A stretch of DNA of 64,000 bases from an uncultured Lachnospiraceae bacterium (GCA_902775555.1 CACYMQ010000003.1:1-64000); one strand, 5' to 3'. Numbered from the stretch's first letter, positions 45,262-54,863 are shown. The notes: generated from the letters alone by a model not told the origin. A program made the numbers and translations.

Positions 45262-47067
45262 ATGAAGAAACGTATCTTCTTATTTTTTATTATAGCGGTA
45301 CTACTCTTCGATCTTCCGGTCTTTGCAGCCGAACCGGCGCAGATCCCCGGAAATGAGTCCTCCACCGGAGGGAGCGAAGAAGACGGTACCTATATTCCGG
45401 CCGATGCCCCGACGCTCACAGCAAATTCCGCGATCCTTATGGATATGGACACCGGCGATATACTGTACGAAAAGAATCCTCACAAAAGGTCTGAGCCCGC
45501 AAGTACCACGAAGCTTATGACCGCCCTTCTGGTGGTGGACCATCTGTCCTTTAAGGATAAGCTGACGGTAAGCGACGGAGCGCTGGACGGCATTTCCTAT
45601 GATGCCGTTACCATCGGGCTTTCCCCGGGAGAGACCATGTCCGTTGAGGATCTTCTTTTTGCGATGCTCCTTCCCTCAGCAAATGATGCCGCAAATGTTC
45701 TGGCCATGGGGGTTTCCAACACCGTCGGAAGCTTCGTGAAGGAAATGAACAGCACTGCCGAGTCCCTGGGTTGTACGGAGACACATTTTGCAAATGCGAA
45801 CGGACTTCCGGATCCGGAGCATTACACCACCGTATATGACATGGCTCTGATCGCAAGAGCCGCTTACGGGAAGTCCAGGATCCGGGACATCATCTGTCAG
45901 GAAAGCCACTGGATCCCCGCCACGAATCTGGTGGGAGAACGTGAACTCTGGACTACCAATCAGATGCTGTACAGCATTACCGATTACTATTATGAGCCCT
46001 GTACCGGAGGGAAAACCGGCTATACCGAATCCGCCGGGAATACCATGGTGGCATTTGCCGAGAAGGACGGACGCAGACTGGTGTCCGTATGCTTTGGCTG
46101 CCCTACCGCCGGGGATCGTTATACCGATTCCGCCACGCTTCTGGAATTCGGTTTCACGGCATATCATAAGATCGCGCCCCTTTCGGATTTCAAACTGTCA
46201 GAGGCTGAGGAAACAGAGAATCCGGTTTTGGAGAATTATTATGCAAGACTTCCTCATTCCCTTCCCGAGTTCACCCTGGATACCTCTCTCATCCTGTATA
46301 CAAGGACATCCGTTTCTGCGGATGATATCGAAAAAACGGTCACATACAATGTAAACAAGAGTCAGACGGAGGTGGGAAATGTCACCCTGAGCTACAAGGG
46401 CCAGACCCTTGCAACGGTACCCATCGTCTCCGACCAGACGCATATGGCGGAGGATCTGTCCACGCTGAATCTTAACAAAAGGAACAATTCCTCCATTACG
46501 ACAACGCCGGCGCCCACCCGGTCCGAGATCTTTCGGGATGTCTTAAAGGAATCCATGCCGAGATTCGTGATCTGTCTCACCCTGGCCATCGGCCTGTGTC
46601 TCGGAACGATCCTTGTGGTGCAGCACCGAAAAAAGAAGCGTGTTACCGTACACCGGTATTTCGGTGACGGGCCGGTTCCTGCAAGGGACGGACCCGAGGT
46701 CATGGAAGAGATCCGGAAGCAGAAAGCCCAAAGAGAATATCTGGCCACCATTGAGGATGAAAGCGAACTGCCGAAGCTTCGGGTTCCCGAACGTCTGAAG
46801 ACACAGGAACATGAAGATACGGGCAGCGACGGATATGAGGATACCGGCGCAGCTTCTCCCCGGAAGAATCCCGCCCGCAAAAAGGAAGAACCGGCGGACG
46901 AATACGAAGATACCGGCATCCCCGAGCCTCGTAAGACGGCAGCCACCCGGCAGAAGGACGTCACAAAGGTGAAGGATACGGACGATACACAGGAAGACAC
47001 AGGCTCCGCTTCCCGCAGGAAGAAGACAGCCCGGGACTCCGAAGATCCGTACGTTGACGAGGGTTGA
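45262..47067 (+). CDS. D-alanyl-D-alanine carboxypeptidase (DacF-like) with long cytoplasmic tail
   Basis: 601 residues from the ATG at 45262, where GGAGA lies upstream. Signal peptide, then a serine peptidase S11 domain: Ser81-Thr-Thr-Lys84, Ser139-Ala-Asn and Lys251-Thr-Gly. A PBP5-type beta domain follows (about 290-395). Usual family members end near residue 400-430 with a membrane anchor. Here a helix (about 435-455) is followed by about 145 cytoplasmic residues, Lys/Glu-rich, with four or five EDTG-containing repeats and PRK motifs. The enzyme trims the last D-Ala of peptidoglycan stem peptides. The repeat tail is unusual and may dock a cytoplasmic partner. The next gene, a GHKL ATPase, starts 24 bp later. 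Confidence 0.9.
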   Translation: MKKRIFLFFIIAVLLFDLPVFAAEPAQIPGNESSTGGSEEDGTYIPADAPTLTANSAILMDMDTGDILYEKNPHKRSEPASTTKLMTALLVVDHLSFKDKLTVSDGALDGISYDAVTIGLSPGETMSVEDLLFAMLLPSANDAANVLAMGVSNTVGSFVKEMNSTAESLGCTETHFANANGLPDPEHYTTVYDMALIARAAYGKSRIRDIICQESHWIPATNLVGERELWTTNQMLYSITDYYYEPCTGGKTGYTESAGNTMVAFAEKDGRRLVSVCFGCPTAGDRYTDSATLLEFGFTAYHKIAPLSDFKLSEAEETENPVLENYYARLPHSLPEFTLDTSLILYTRTSVSADDIEKTVTYNVNKSQTEVGNVTLSYKGQTLATVPIVSDQTHMAEDLSTLNLNKRNNSSITTTPAPTRSEIFRDVLKESMPRFVICLTLAIGLCLGTILVVQHRKKKRVTVHRYFGDGPVPARDGPEVMEEIRKQKAQREYLATIEDESELPKLRVPERLKTQEHEDTGSDGYEDTGAASPRKNPARKKEEPADEYEDTGIPEPRKTAATRQKDVTKVKDTDDTQEDTGSASRRKKTARDSEDPYVDEG

Positions 47068-47091
47068 TCTGCCCGACAGAAAGGAACGATC

Positions 47092-48204
47092 ATGGACAAA
47101 AAGGAAGTACTCTCTCCTATCATCAAGGCAAATAATGAAATGCTGAAACATTTCAATCGTGTTCATGCAGACGCCATGGCCCGGCTTCAGGATGTGAAGA
47201 CAGAGCTTTTCGAGCTGAACATCCGCCTGGATGAACAGAACCGGACGAAGAACCTGTATGCCATGAATGCAAATCATCGTAAAAATGTATTCCGGCCCAT
47301 CCAGGCAGACAGCGCCGCTACACAAAAAGAGAACGAGGTGGAAGAAACGATCCGCAATCTCACGGAGCGTAAGCAGCTCCTGGAAACCCGCCAGAGTGAA
47401 GAACAGGAACGGATCCGCGAAACAGAGGATCAGATCCGGCTTCTGCGTGCTGCACATCATTCCGTACTGCGTCTCGTCCGTGACATTACCTTCGAAGAGG
47501 AGGATGACTCCGATGGCTTTGAATTCGTGGAAGAAGAGGAAGCTGCTCCGGACATCCGCGAACAGGGCGAGCAGATCTTGCTCCTGGACGCATTTGAGAA
47601 AGCTTATCTTGCAACGATCCTGGATCGAAAGGTACGAACACCTCTTTCCAGTCAGACCCATCGACTGAGTACGCTTCGTCATCTGATCTCCACCGACCCC
47701 CAGCAGGCCCGTCTCATCCTGGATGAATTTGAATCCCAGAACAACGGGATCGAAACTACACTTCAGGCGCATCTGGAACGGCTGCATCATACATTTGACG
47801 AAAAGCGGCCCATCGGCACCATACTGGACGAATGGATCATGAATTTTCGTGACAAACATCCGGAATATGTCCTGGACTCTTCCATACAGCAAAAGGATGA
47901 AACCCAGGTGATCCCTTATATCCGTTCTCTGACCCTGATCCGTCTGCTGGATATCTTTTTTGATAACATCATACGACATTCCGGTGCCAACCAGATCCGG
48001 ATCCGGATACAGATCAGCGGTGCGGACGTGGATGTACATCTCAGTGACAACGGCATAGGGATCCATGAAAATGTGCTCTCTGAATCCCCCTGGTACAGCA
48101 GTCTCCATAAAGCCGACAAAATGCTGTTCCTGCTGGACGGACGTCTTCAGATGACAGGTTCGGCCGATCATGGCACTACCATACGGTTCTCACTGCCCTA
48201 CTAA
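47092..48204 (+). CDS. GHKL-ATPase (histidine kinase-like) protein with coiled coil
   Basis: 370 residues; AGAAAGGAAC upstream. The N-terminal half is a coiled coil (about 30-130), then an acidic stretch (EEEDDSDGFEFVEEEEAAPD, about 137-157). The C-terminal part has a HATPase_c domain: N box FFDNIIRHSGANQIRI, G1 box SDNGIGIHE and GTTIRFSLP at the end. No membrane helix, so it is a cytoplasmic kinase-like protein, perhaps of the NarL/DegS type; a canonical phospho-acceptor His is not obvious. No response regulator is adjacent. It lies directly behind the carboxypeptidase with the repeat tail and ahead of argS. Confidence 0.72.
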   Translation: MDKKEVLSPIIKANNEMLKHFNRVHADAMARLQDVKTELFELNIRLDEQNRTKNLYAMNANHRKNVFRPIQADSAATQKENEVEETIRNLTERKQLLETRQSEEQERIRETEDQIRLLRAAHHSVLRLVRDITFEEEDDSDGFEFVEEEEAAPDIREQGEQILLLDAFEKAYLATILDRKVRTPLSSQTHRLSTLRHLISTDPQQARLILDEFESQNNGIETTLQAHLERLHHTFDEKRPIGTILDEWIMNFRDKHPEYVLDSSIQQKDETQVIPYIRSLTLIRLLDIFFDNIIRHSGANQIRIRIQISGADVDVHLSDNGIGIHENVLSESPWYSSLHKADKMLFLLDGRLQMTGSADHGTTIRFSLPY

Positions 48205-48231
48205 ATTGATCAATAATCGGAGGTTATATAT

Positions 48232-49923
48232 ATGAAAGAACAGATCATCAAACTCCTTGCGGAAAAGCTGCCTTCACTGACAGAAGCCGAGATCAGCGAA
48301 CTGATCGAAATCCCCCCGAATCCGGAAATGGGTGATTTCGCATTTCCCTGCTTCCGCCTGGCCAAGACCCTTCGCAAGGCTCCGCCTATGATCGCACAGG
48401 AACTGCATGATGCGATAACCGTCCCCGACTTCGTGGAAGAACTCCGGGTCGTAGGTGCATATCTGAACTTCTTTATTAAAAAGGACGTTTTCGCGGATAC
48501 TCTTCTCTCTGCCGTTAAGGCCGAAGATTTCGGAGCTTCCGGAGAAGGGAAAGGACATACGATCTGCATCGATTATTCCTCTCCGAATGTTGCCAAGAAT
48601 TTCCACGTCGGACATCTTCGGACTACCATTATCGGAAATTCTCTTTATAAAATATACAGCAAGCTCGGATATCATGTAGAACGGATCAATCACCTCGGTG
48701 ACTGGGGAACCCAGTTTGGCAAGCTGATCGTAGCCTATAAGAAATGGGGTTCCGAAGAATCCGTAAAGGAAAAAGGGATTGAAGAGCTGATGCGTCTCTA
48801 TGTCCTCTTCCATCAGGAAGCCGACAAGGATCCTGCCCTTGAAGATGAGGCCCGTCACTGGTTTGCGGAAATGGAGCGCGGAAATGAAGAGGCGCTTCAT
48901 ATCTGGCAATGGTTTGTGGAGATCAGTCTGGAAGAGTTCAAACGTACCTACCGCCTGCTGGGCATGGATTTCGATCACTACATGGGTGAAAGCTTCTACC
49001 GCGACAAGACCGAGGATGTTGTAAACCGCCTCTCTTCCGCCGGACTCCTTACGGAAAGTGAAGGAGCAAAGATCGTAGATCTGGAAGCCTACGATATGGC
49101 ACCCTGTCTGATCCTGAAAAATGACGGAAGCTCCATCTATGCCACCAGAGATCTGGCTGCTATCTTCTACCGCAAGGAAAATTATCACTTCGATAAATGT
49201 CTGTATGTAACCGGCCAGGAACAGCGTCTACATTTCCAACAGGTATTTAAGGTTGTTGAACTCCTCGGAAATGAATGGGCGAAGGACGGCCTTGTACATA
49301 TCCCCTACGGACTGGTAAGTCTGGGTGGAGAAAAGCTTTCCTCCCGGGACGGAAATGTGATCTATGCCGAGGATATCCTTCTGGAAGCCATTTCTAAGAT
49401 CCGCGACATCATTGAACAGAAGAATCCGGATCTCGAGGATAAGGATACCGTGGCAAGATATATCGGTGTCGGTGCCGTGATCTTCAACGATCTCTATAAT
49501 CAGCGGATCAAGGATGTATCCTTCCGTTGGGAACATCTCCTGAATTTTGACGGTGAGACCGGTCCCTATGTACAGTATACCTATGCACGGTGCTCCAGTA
49601 TCCTGCGTAAGGTAGACGACTATGATCCGGCCGCTCCGGTGGATATCCGCTTCCTTACAGACGAAGCCTCTCTGGGACTTCTGAAGGAGCTGAGCCGTTT
49701 CCCGGCCGTTGTAAAGGAAGCCGCAAATCGGTATGAGCCCTCTGTTGTAGCCCGGTTCTCCATCGCTGTGGCACAGGCCTTTAACCATTATTACACCGTC
49801 AACCGTATCAACGTCGAGGATCCGGCAGAAAGAAATGCCCGGGTTTCACTGGTAGATATCACAAGACGGGTACTTCGAGATGCCATGGACCTTTTGGGTA
49901 TCACATGTGTTGAGCAGATGTAG
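48232..49923 (+). CDS. argS: Arginyl-tRNA synthetase
   Basis: 563 residues; CGGAGG upstream. A class I synthetase that charges tRNA-Arg. Seen: N-terminal Add-1 domain, HIGH-type motif in NVAKNFHVGHLRTTIIG, an insertion typical of ArgRS, the KMSKS-region GLVSLGGEKLSSRDGN and a C-terminal DALR anticodon-binding domain (QYTYARCSSILRK onward). Length and order match the family. A Rho-independent terminator follows about 95 bp after the stop. Confidence 0.96.
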   Translation: MKEQIIKLLAEKLPSLTEAEISELIEIPPNPEMGDFAFPCFRLAKTLRKAPPMIAQELHDAITVPDFVEELRVVGAYLNFFIKKDVFADTLLSAVKAEDFGASGEGKGHTICIDYSSPNVAKNFHVGHLRTTIIGNSLYKIYSKLGYHVERINHLGDWGTQFGKLIVAYKKWGSEESVKEKGIEELMRLYVLFHQEADKDPALEDEARHWFAEMERGNEEALHIWQWFVEISLEEFKRTYRLLGMDFDHYMGESFYRDKTEDVVNRLSSAGLLTESEGAKIVDLEAYDMAPCLILKNDGSSIYATRDLAAIFYRKENYHFDKCLYVTGQEQRLHFQQVFKVVELLGNEWAKDGLVHIPYGLVSLGGEKLSSRDGNVIYAEDILLEAISKIRDIIEQKNPDLEDKDTVARYIGVGAVIFNDLYNQRIKDVSFRWEHLLNFDGETGPYVQYTYARCSSILRKVDDYDPAAPVDIRFLTDEASLGLLKELSRFPAVVKEAANRYEPSVVARFSIAVAQAFNHYYTVNRINVEDPAERNARVSLVDITRRVLRDAMDLLGITCVEQM

Positions 49924-49938
49924 TCTGATACTGATGAC

Positions 49939-49993
49939 AAATTCTGATGAATAATTTTGACGTTTTATCCTGTTAAAAATTCTGATGAATAAT
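49939..49993. repeat. 17-bp direct repeat after argS
   Basis: AAATTCTGATGAATAAT occurs at 49939-49955 and 49977-49993. The second copy continues ACTGAAAT, and a diverged copy of that longer form lies near 51947-51971 in the gap. Confidence 0.7.
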
Positions 49994-50016
49994 ACTGAAA
50001 TATAATTCTAGTGATA

Positions 50017-50047
50017 AACCCTGCCGGAATATCCCGGCGGGGTTTTT
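50017..50047 (+). terminator. Rho-independent terminator of argS
   Basis: Stem AACCCTGCCGG/CCGGCGGGGTT followed by TTTTTGC. Confidence 0.85.
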
Positions 50048-50449
50048 GCATGCTGCTTTTTTCCTGCAAACACCCTGTTGCTTACTCAATATGATAGCTA
50101 CATCATGGAATCTCTGTATGCTGCTGCGGCTTATATCTACCGTTGATTTCAGAATCATCCTTATCCTTCGCGGTTCATGCTCTATGTTTATAGAATTGTG
50201 GTTTACATAATTTGTGTTTTGCTGGATACGTTTTCAACAGATCTATATCCCGTTTTTGTTGATAGTGTTAATAAATCTGTTGATAACCCACAGTTGTCAA
50301 CTGTTCTTCTATTCCATTTCCATTCTTTTACACTCATTCCCCGTCCTTCTTCTGGCTCTATTCTGTCCGGAATTCTTCTCATTCTCTATTGGGGGCCACG
50401 GAAACCCTTTATTCAAAACTTGATATTTATTATTTTCTATATCAGTTAA

Positions 50450-50465
50450 TGTTTCACGTGAAACA
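50450..50465. promoter_or_regulatory. parS site 1
   Basis: Perfect palindrome TGTTTCACGTGAAACA, the Firmicute ParB-binding sequence. Confidence 0.95.
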
Positions 50466-50915
50466 TATAATTATTCATCTATCTAATATCGATCAATTTC
50501 TATAAGCAGCTTACCTGGAGGCATTCAGAGTTGTAATGTACTACTATATAGATCAATTCAATCTTAGCATCTACACTTCTATCTTTTTTAGTACATGCTA
50601 ATTCTGTTTAATCACTATATTTATATCCTGCACTAGGGGATACGAGAATTATATGCTTTTACATGATTACAACTAGTCTTTATCCAAACCAAATCATTTA
50701 CGAACACCGGATATGCAATATATAACACAAAATACCGTACAAATAGTATATGATCAACATTCTGATAAACGTCCTAATATCCTGTTTCCGACCCGATTCT
50801 ATCTAATACCCTACAATGTATAATGTATTGATAAGATATTTAAATATAGGTGATGTTATACTTATATAACAGATAAATTGATGAATCCTAATATGAAAGT
50901 TTGTTCTCAGAGTTA

Positions 50916-50931
50916 TGTTTCACGTGAAACA
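50916..50931. promoter_or_regulatory. parS site 2
   Basis: Perfect TGTTTCACGTGAAACA. Confidence 0.95.
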
Positions 50932-51467
50932 TCTGGACTGATACAAAACTTACAGAGAAGTAGTCATACATACTTTCTATTCAACTATTTATTATGAATA
51001 ATAATTCCATATCCGGAACAATATCATATTTTATTTATAAGCTTTCTAAACCTGTTATTTGGATCATCTATTGACCATATAATTCAATGGATTTATATCA
51101 AATATCTCTAATCGATATACATGCATTATTACAGTAACAATTACCGGCAATAAAATACCAGCACCTGATATAGCTAAACCAACACATATAATGCATAAAA
51201 GATTTCGTTTCAATTTCTTTATAATCATATCTAAACTATTAATCAGAAATATAGCCCTTGTACTTTTGCCGATATTTGAGGATTTTGTTAACAATATACA
51301 AAGTCTGAATATATGTATATAAATCATTAATTATTACGCATAAATTTAATATAATTTTAGTTGCTAAGGCTTAATATAACTGCCTTTATATTATGCTCGA
51401 TCCTCAACATAACCACTTAGATTGATAAATAAAATCGGAGAGTATTATCTATCGAATATAGTATCAA

Positions 51468-51483
51468 TGTTTCACGTGAAACA
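51468..51483. promoter_or_regulatory. parS site 3
   Basis: Perfect TGTTTCACGTGAAACA. Confidence 0.95.
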
Positions 51484-51705
51484 TTGTAATAAAAATATCT
51501 CATTATCATTGATATACCATATAAGATAATGGAACAGAGTCATTCTAGAATGGAAGTACCTAACCGGCATTTTTTACATTGTACCTGAAGGGATTATTTT
51601 CTCGTTCTTACAGAAAATGATCATGTAATCGATCCAATATTTGGAATATGAATGCTAAGGATGATATATTACATTCCAGCCAAAATCATCAGATAATTCT
51701 TCAGT

Positions 51706-51714
51706 TATCCACAG
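51706..51714 (+). promoter_or_regulatory. DnaA box in the parS region
   Basis: Perfect consensus TTATCCACA, far from dnaA. A single box; it could bind DnaA or be chance in AT-rich DNA. Confidence 0.55.
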
Positions 51715-51850
51715 AAAATATTAAGCAAATATAATATGAATTCGTTAATATCATATCAAAACCCATCTGATTGTACTCTCATTGTGGCAGAAGAGTAGAT
51801 CAAGGATGCATGCGTTCCAAGTATAATCATCTAAATTCATTCAACAATAA

Positions 51851-51866
51851 TGTTTCACGTGAAACA
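51851..51866. promoter_or_regulatory. parS site 4
   Basis: Perfect TGTTTCACGTGAAACA. Confidence 0.95.
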
Positions 51867-52071
51867 TTGTTTCAACGTCCTGGTCACAATAATTGAAAAA
51901 ATAGCAGACAGATCCTATTACACCTGGTATGGATTTTCCGGACAAAGAAATTCTGAAAATAATACTGAAATCCTTACATCATGCATTGTTTATATTATCT
52001 ATATTATTTATATTATTTTTATTATTTCTATGATTTCCATATATTTAAAATGATACGTTCTACAAGATAAT

Positions 52072-52087
52072 TGTTTCACGTGAAACA
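52072..52087. promoter_or_regulatory. parS site 5
   Basis: Perfect TGTTTCACGTGAAACA. Sites 5 to 7 are only about 70 bp apart. Confidence 0.95.
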
Positions 52088-52140
52088 TAAGTCGTACGAT
52101 TCGGAAGTGTAATATACTTAATTATCTCCTGGTCACAGGA

Positions 52141-52156
52141 TGTTTCACGTGAAACA
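52141..52156. promoter_or_regulatory. parS site 6
   Basis: Perfect TGTTTCACGTGAAACA. Confidence 0.95.
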
Positions 52157-52214
52157 TCAGTAACAAATAAGGAAAAGTAATCAATATGACGTCTAAAAGC
52201 ATCCACAATCGAAA

Positions 52215-52230
52215 TGTTTCACGTGAAACA
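52215..52230. promoter_or_regulatory. parS site 7
   Basis: Perfect TGTTTCACGTGAAACA, about 120 bp before the parA promoter, so ParB bound here could influence parA transcription. Confidence 0.95.
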
Positions 52231-52349
52231 TCCAAAAAAACGGCAAAATCAGGCAAAAATCAGCATCATAGATTGAAAAGCAAAATATCTTGCGCTTCAA
52301 AGAAAAGAGTGTACTATATCTAGTGATAGAATGGGAGTAAAAAAAGTGG

Positions 52350-52355
52350 TATAAT
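52350..52355 (+). promoter_or_regulatory. Extended -10 promoter of parA
   Basis: GTGGTATAAT: perfect -10 TATAAT with an upstream TG. No strong -35. It lies 74 bp before the parA start. Confidence 0.6.
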
Positions 52356-52428
52356 ACTTGCTGTATGTGTTTGAAAGCGCCGGTTTTCAGGCAGGAATCA
52401 GGCAGCTCATACTGATTGGAGAGAACAA

Positions 52429-53214
52429 ATGGGAAGAATCATCGCAATTGCAAACCAAAAAGGCGGAGTAGGTAAGACAACGACAGCGATCAATCTTGCA
52501 TCATGTCTTGCTGAAAAAGGAAAGAAAGTTCTTGCCATTGATATGGATCCTCAGGGAAACATGACCAGTGGACTTGGAATCGATAAGAATGATCTGGAAT
52601 ATTCCATCTATGATGCCATGTGTGGAAACTGCAACCTGGGAGAAGCACTTCGGATGAATATTTTTGCAAATCCGAAGTTGAATATCAGTATATTGCCTTC
52701 CAGTCGGGAGCTTGCAGGAGCAGAAGTAGATTTTCTCGAAACAGAGGATAAACAGTTTATATTAAAAAAACTGGTTCGACCTCTAAGAAAAAAATACGAT
52801 TTCATCATCATAGACTGTCCGCCGGCACTTGGTATCCTTACTATAAACTCCATGACTGCTGCAGATACCGTGATCGTTCCGATCCAGTGTGAGTTTTATG
52901 CCTTGGATGGTCTGACACAGCTCATGTACACCATCAATTTGATCAAAAAGAAGTTAAATAAGCCTCTGGCCATTGAAGGTGTCGTATTTACCATGTATGA
53001 TTCCAGAACCAACCTGTCTCAGCAGGTTGTAGAGAATGTAAAAGCAAATCTGGACGAGTTGATCTATAATACACTGGTTCCAAGAAATGTCCGACTTGCC
53101 GAAGCACCAAGTTTCGGGCTTCCGATCAATCTATATGACAGTCGTTCTGCCGGAGCAGATGCATATAGGGCACTGGCAGATGAAGTAATTAATAATAAAT
53201 TGTTTTTGGATTAG
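52429..53214 (+). CDS. parA: Chromosome-partitioning ATPase ParA/Soj
   Basis: 261 residues; start supported by TTGGAGAG upstream. Deviant Walker A KGGVGKTTT with signature Lys11 and Lys16, Walker A' IDMDPQGNMTSGLG and Walker B IIDCPPALG. Length matches Soj. It works with ParB-parS to segregate the origin and, in Bacillus, regulates DnaA. It is transcribed toward dnaA, downstream of the seven-parS region, followed by parB after 158 bp. Confidence 0.96.
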   Translation: MGRIIAIANQKGGVGKTTTAINLASCLAEKGKKVLAIDMDPQGNMTSGLGIDKNDLEYSIYDAMCGNCNLGEALRMNIFANPKLNISILPSSRELAGAEVDFLETEDKQFILKKLVRPLRKKYDFIIIDCPPALGILTINSMTAADTVIVPIQCEFYALDGLTQLMYTINLIKKKLNKPLAIEGVVFTMYDSRTNLSQQVVENVKANLDELIYNTLVPRNVRLAEAPSFGLPINLYDSRSAGADAYRALADEVINNKLFLD

Positions 53215-53267
53215 GAAAGAAATCATTTCAATATATTATGTAAACCAGTAATTATCTGTACCGAACG

Positions 53268-53332
53268 AACAATGAACATTTCCATATAACAATAAACAAT
53301 ATCCAAATAACAATGAACAATTTCCATACATT
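53268..53332. repeat. Three 21-bp tandem repeats between parA and parB
   Basis: Copies of an AACAATGAACAATTTCCATA-like unit with few differences fill most of the parA-parB spacer. Their role is unknown; they could bind a regulator or arise by slippage. Confidence 0.65.
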
Positions 53333-53372
53333 GTAATAAATATAGTAGAAGCGCAATCATAAGGAGGGAACC

Positions 53373-54305
53373 ATGGCAGTAAAGAGAGGTTTGGGACGCG
53401 GGATCAATGAATTGATTCCCACCGATGAACCCGCTGCAGCCAAAGGAAAGGCGGCAACAAAGACAGTTACCAAAACTGTTACGAAGACAGTCACAAAGGA
53501 AGTAGAGAAGAAGCTGAAGATTTCAGATATAGAGCCGAATAAGGATCAGCCGAGAAGACATTTTAATGAAGATGCATTAAATGAGCTGGCGGACTCCATC
53601 CGGCAGTTCGGTGTCATCGAACCTATTGTGGTTGTAAAGAAGAGTAAGTATTATCAGATCATCGCCGGTGAACGCCGCTGGCGCGCTGCCCGTATCGCAG
53701 GTCTGAAAGAGGTTCCTGTTATCGTACGTGAGTATTCGAAGCAGCAGCAGGTTGAAATCGCTCTGATCGAAAATATCCAGAGAGAGAATCTGAACCCCAT
53801 TGAAGAGGCTCACGCTTACCAGCGTCTGATAGAGGAGTTTCATCTGAAGCAGGATGAGGTTGCGGATCGCGTATCCAAAGGCCGTACTACCATAACGAAT
53901 TCCCTTCGACTGTTAAAGCTCTGCGACAAAGTGCAGCAGATGGTGATCGATGAAATGCTTACCACCGGACATGCACGTTCCCTCATCATGATCGAGGATC
54001 CGGATGTTCAGTATGAAACCGCACTTATGATCTTTGATCGCAAGATGACCGTCCGCGAAGCAGAATCCTTTGTAAAGAAGGTCATTCAGGCCCTTTCGGA
54101 AAAACCGGAGGATAAAGAGAAGAAGGAAGAGGAGAAGGATCTTACTCCCATTTACAAGGAGATCGAGGAGAACCTGAAGAATGTTCTCGGTACCAAGGCT
54201 TCCATCAAGGCACGTTCCAAGGATCGCGGTAAGATCGAAATAGAGTATTATTCCACGGATGATATGGAGCGTATCCTTCATCTAATCTACAGTATTCAGA
54301 AATAG
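53373..54305 (+). CDS. parB: Chromosome-partitioning CTPase ParB/Spo0J
   Basis: 310 residues; AAGGAGGG upstream. Basic N-terminus (RGLGRGINELIP), a Thr/Lys/Val linker with repeated TKTV units, then a CTP-binding ParB domain with IAGERRWRAARIAG and LIENIQRENLNPIEEA. A helix-turn-helix region follows (DEVADRVSKGRTTITNSLRLL) and a C-terminal dimerisation domain. It loads at parS and spreads as a clamp to recruit SMC. The Thr/Lys linker is longer than in Bacillus Spo0J. Confidence 0.96.
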   Translation: MAVKRGLGRGINELIPTDEPAAAKGKAATKTVTKTVTKTVTKEVEKKLKISDIEPNKDQPRRHFNEDALNELADSIRQFGVIEPIVVVKKSKYYQIIAGERRWRAARIAGLKEVPVIVREYSKQQQVEIALIENIQRENLNPIEEAHAYQRLIEEFHLKQDEVADRVSKGRTTITNSLRLLKLCDKVQQMVIDEMLTTGHARSLIMIEDPDVQYETALMIFDRKMTVREAESFVKKVIQALSEKPEDKEKKEEEKDLTPIYKEIEENLKNVLGTKASIKARSKDRGKIEIEYYSTDDMERILHLIYSIQK

Positions 54306-54314
54306 GAGGAACTC

Positions 54315-54863
54315 ATGCTTCTGACAACAACGGCATTTGGGATTCAGATTGAGATCGTCCTGATCATAATGATCGTGATCATACTTGGTCTGATCGTGGC
54401 GCTGGTTCTTGTGATCCGTCGACTGGAATTCGTGAACCGGAAATACTATGTCATCATGAGTGGCAAGAAAGGGAAGGACCTGGAGAAGGTGATCCTTACC
54501 CGGTTCAAGGAAATGGACAAGGTCAAGGCCAATGCACGAAGAGTCACATCCGAACATAAAAAATTCAAAGGACAGCTGGACTCCTGTATTGATAAGATCG
54601 GCCTGGTAAAATATGATGCATTTGACAATCTGGCCGGAAAACTGAGTTTCTCCCTGGCACTTCTGAATCAGGACAACTCCGGTGTGGTACTAAATACCAT
54701 GCATTCCAGAGACGGATGCTATACATACGCAAAGGAGATCATCAAGGGCGAATCCTATATCTCTCTTTCCGAAGAAGAAAAGGAAGCCATCAAGAAGGCC
54801 ATGACCGTAGAAGAGGAGATCGAAGCACTGACCTCTCCGGATGAAACATTTGATATCGATTAG
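54315..54863 (+). CDS. DUF4446 family membrane-anchored protein
   Basis: 182 residues; AGGAGGAAC upstream. One N-terminal membrane helix (about 8-36), then a coiled-coil stretch and a conserved core (IGLVKYDAFDNLAGKLSFSLALLN within about 95-120; RDGCYTYAKEI; acidic C-terminus). It matches DUF4446, which regularly follows parB in Clostridia. Function unknown; it starts 9 bp after the parB stop and is surely co-transcribed. Confidence 0.88.
   Translation: MLLTTTAFGIQIEIVLIIMIVIILGLIVALVLVIRRLEFVNRKYYVIMSGKKGKDLEKVILTRFKEMDKVKANARRVTSEHKKFKGQLDSCIDKIGLVKYDAFDNLAGKLSFSLALLNQDNSGVVLNTMHSRDGCYTYAKEIIKGESYISLSEEEKEAIKKAMTVEEEIEALTSPDETFDID

Larger units (their letters stand above)
50048..52428. other. 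AT-rich gene-less region carrying seven parS sites
   Basis: About 2.4 kb without a credible gene: all frames are short and AT-rich and lack ribosome sites. It contains seven perfect copies of TGTTTCACGTGAAACA (listed separately), one perfect DnaA box and many short AT repeats. Base composition differs clearly from the genes on both sides. It is most likely the main ParB-loading region for chromosome segregation, just upstream of parA and parB. It may also hold decayed remains of former genes, which I cannot identify by eye. Confidence 0.8.

Noticed and set aside
48205..48231. T-box or other tRNA-sensing leader before argS and serS
   Set aside because: The argS gap is only 27 bp, and the serS gap of 100 bp shows no T-box sequence or stem.
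51064..51327. 87-codon hydrophobic frame in the parS gap
   Set aside because: No ribosome site, AT-rich composition and no recognisable family; likely chance.
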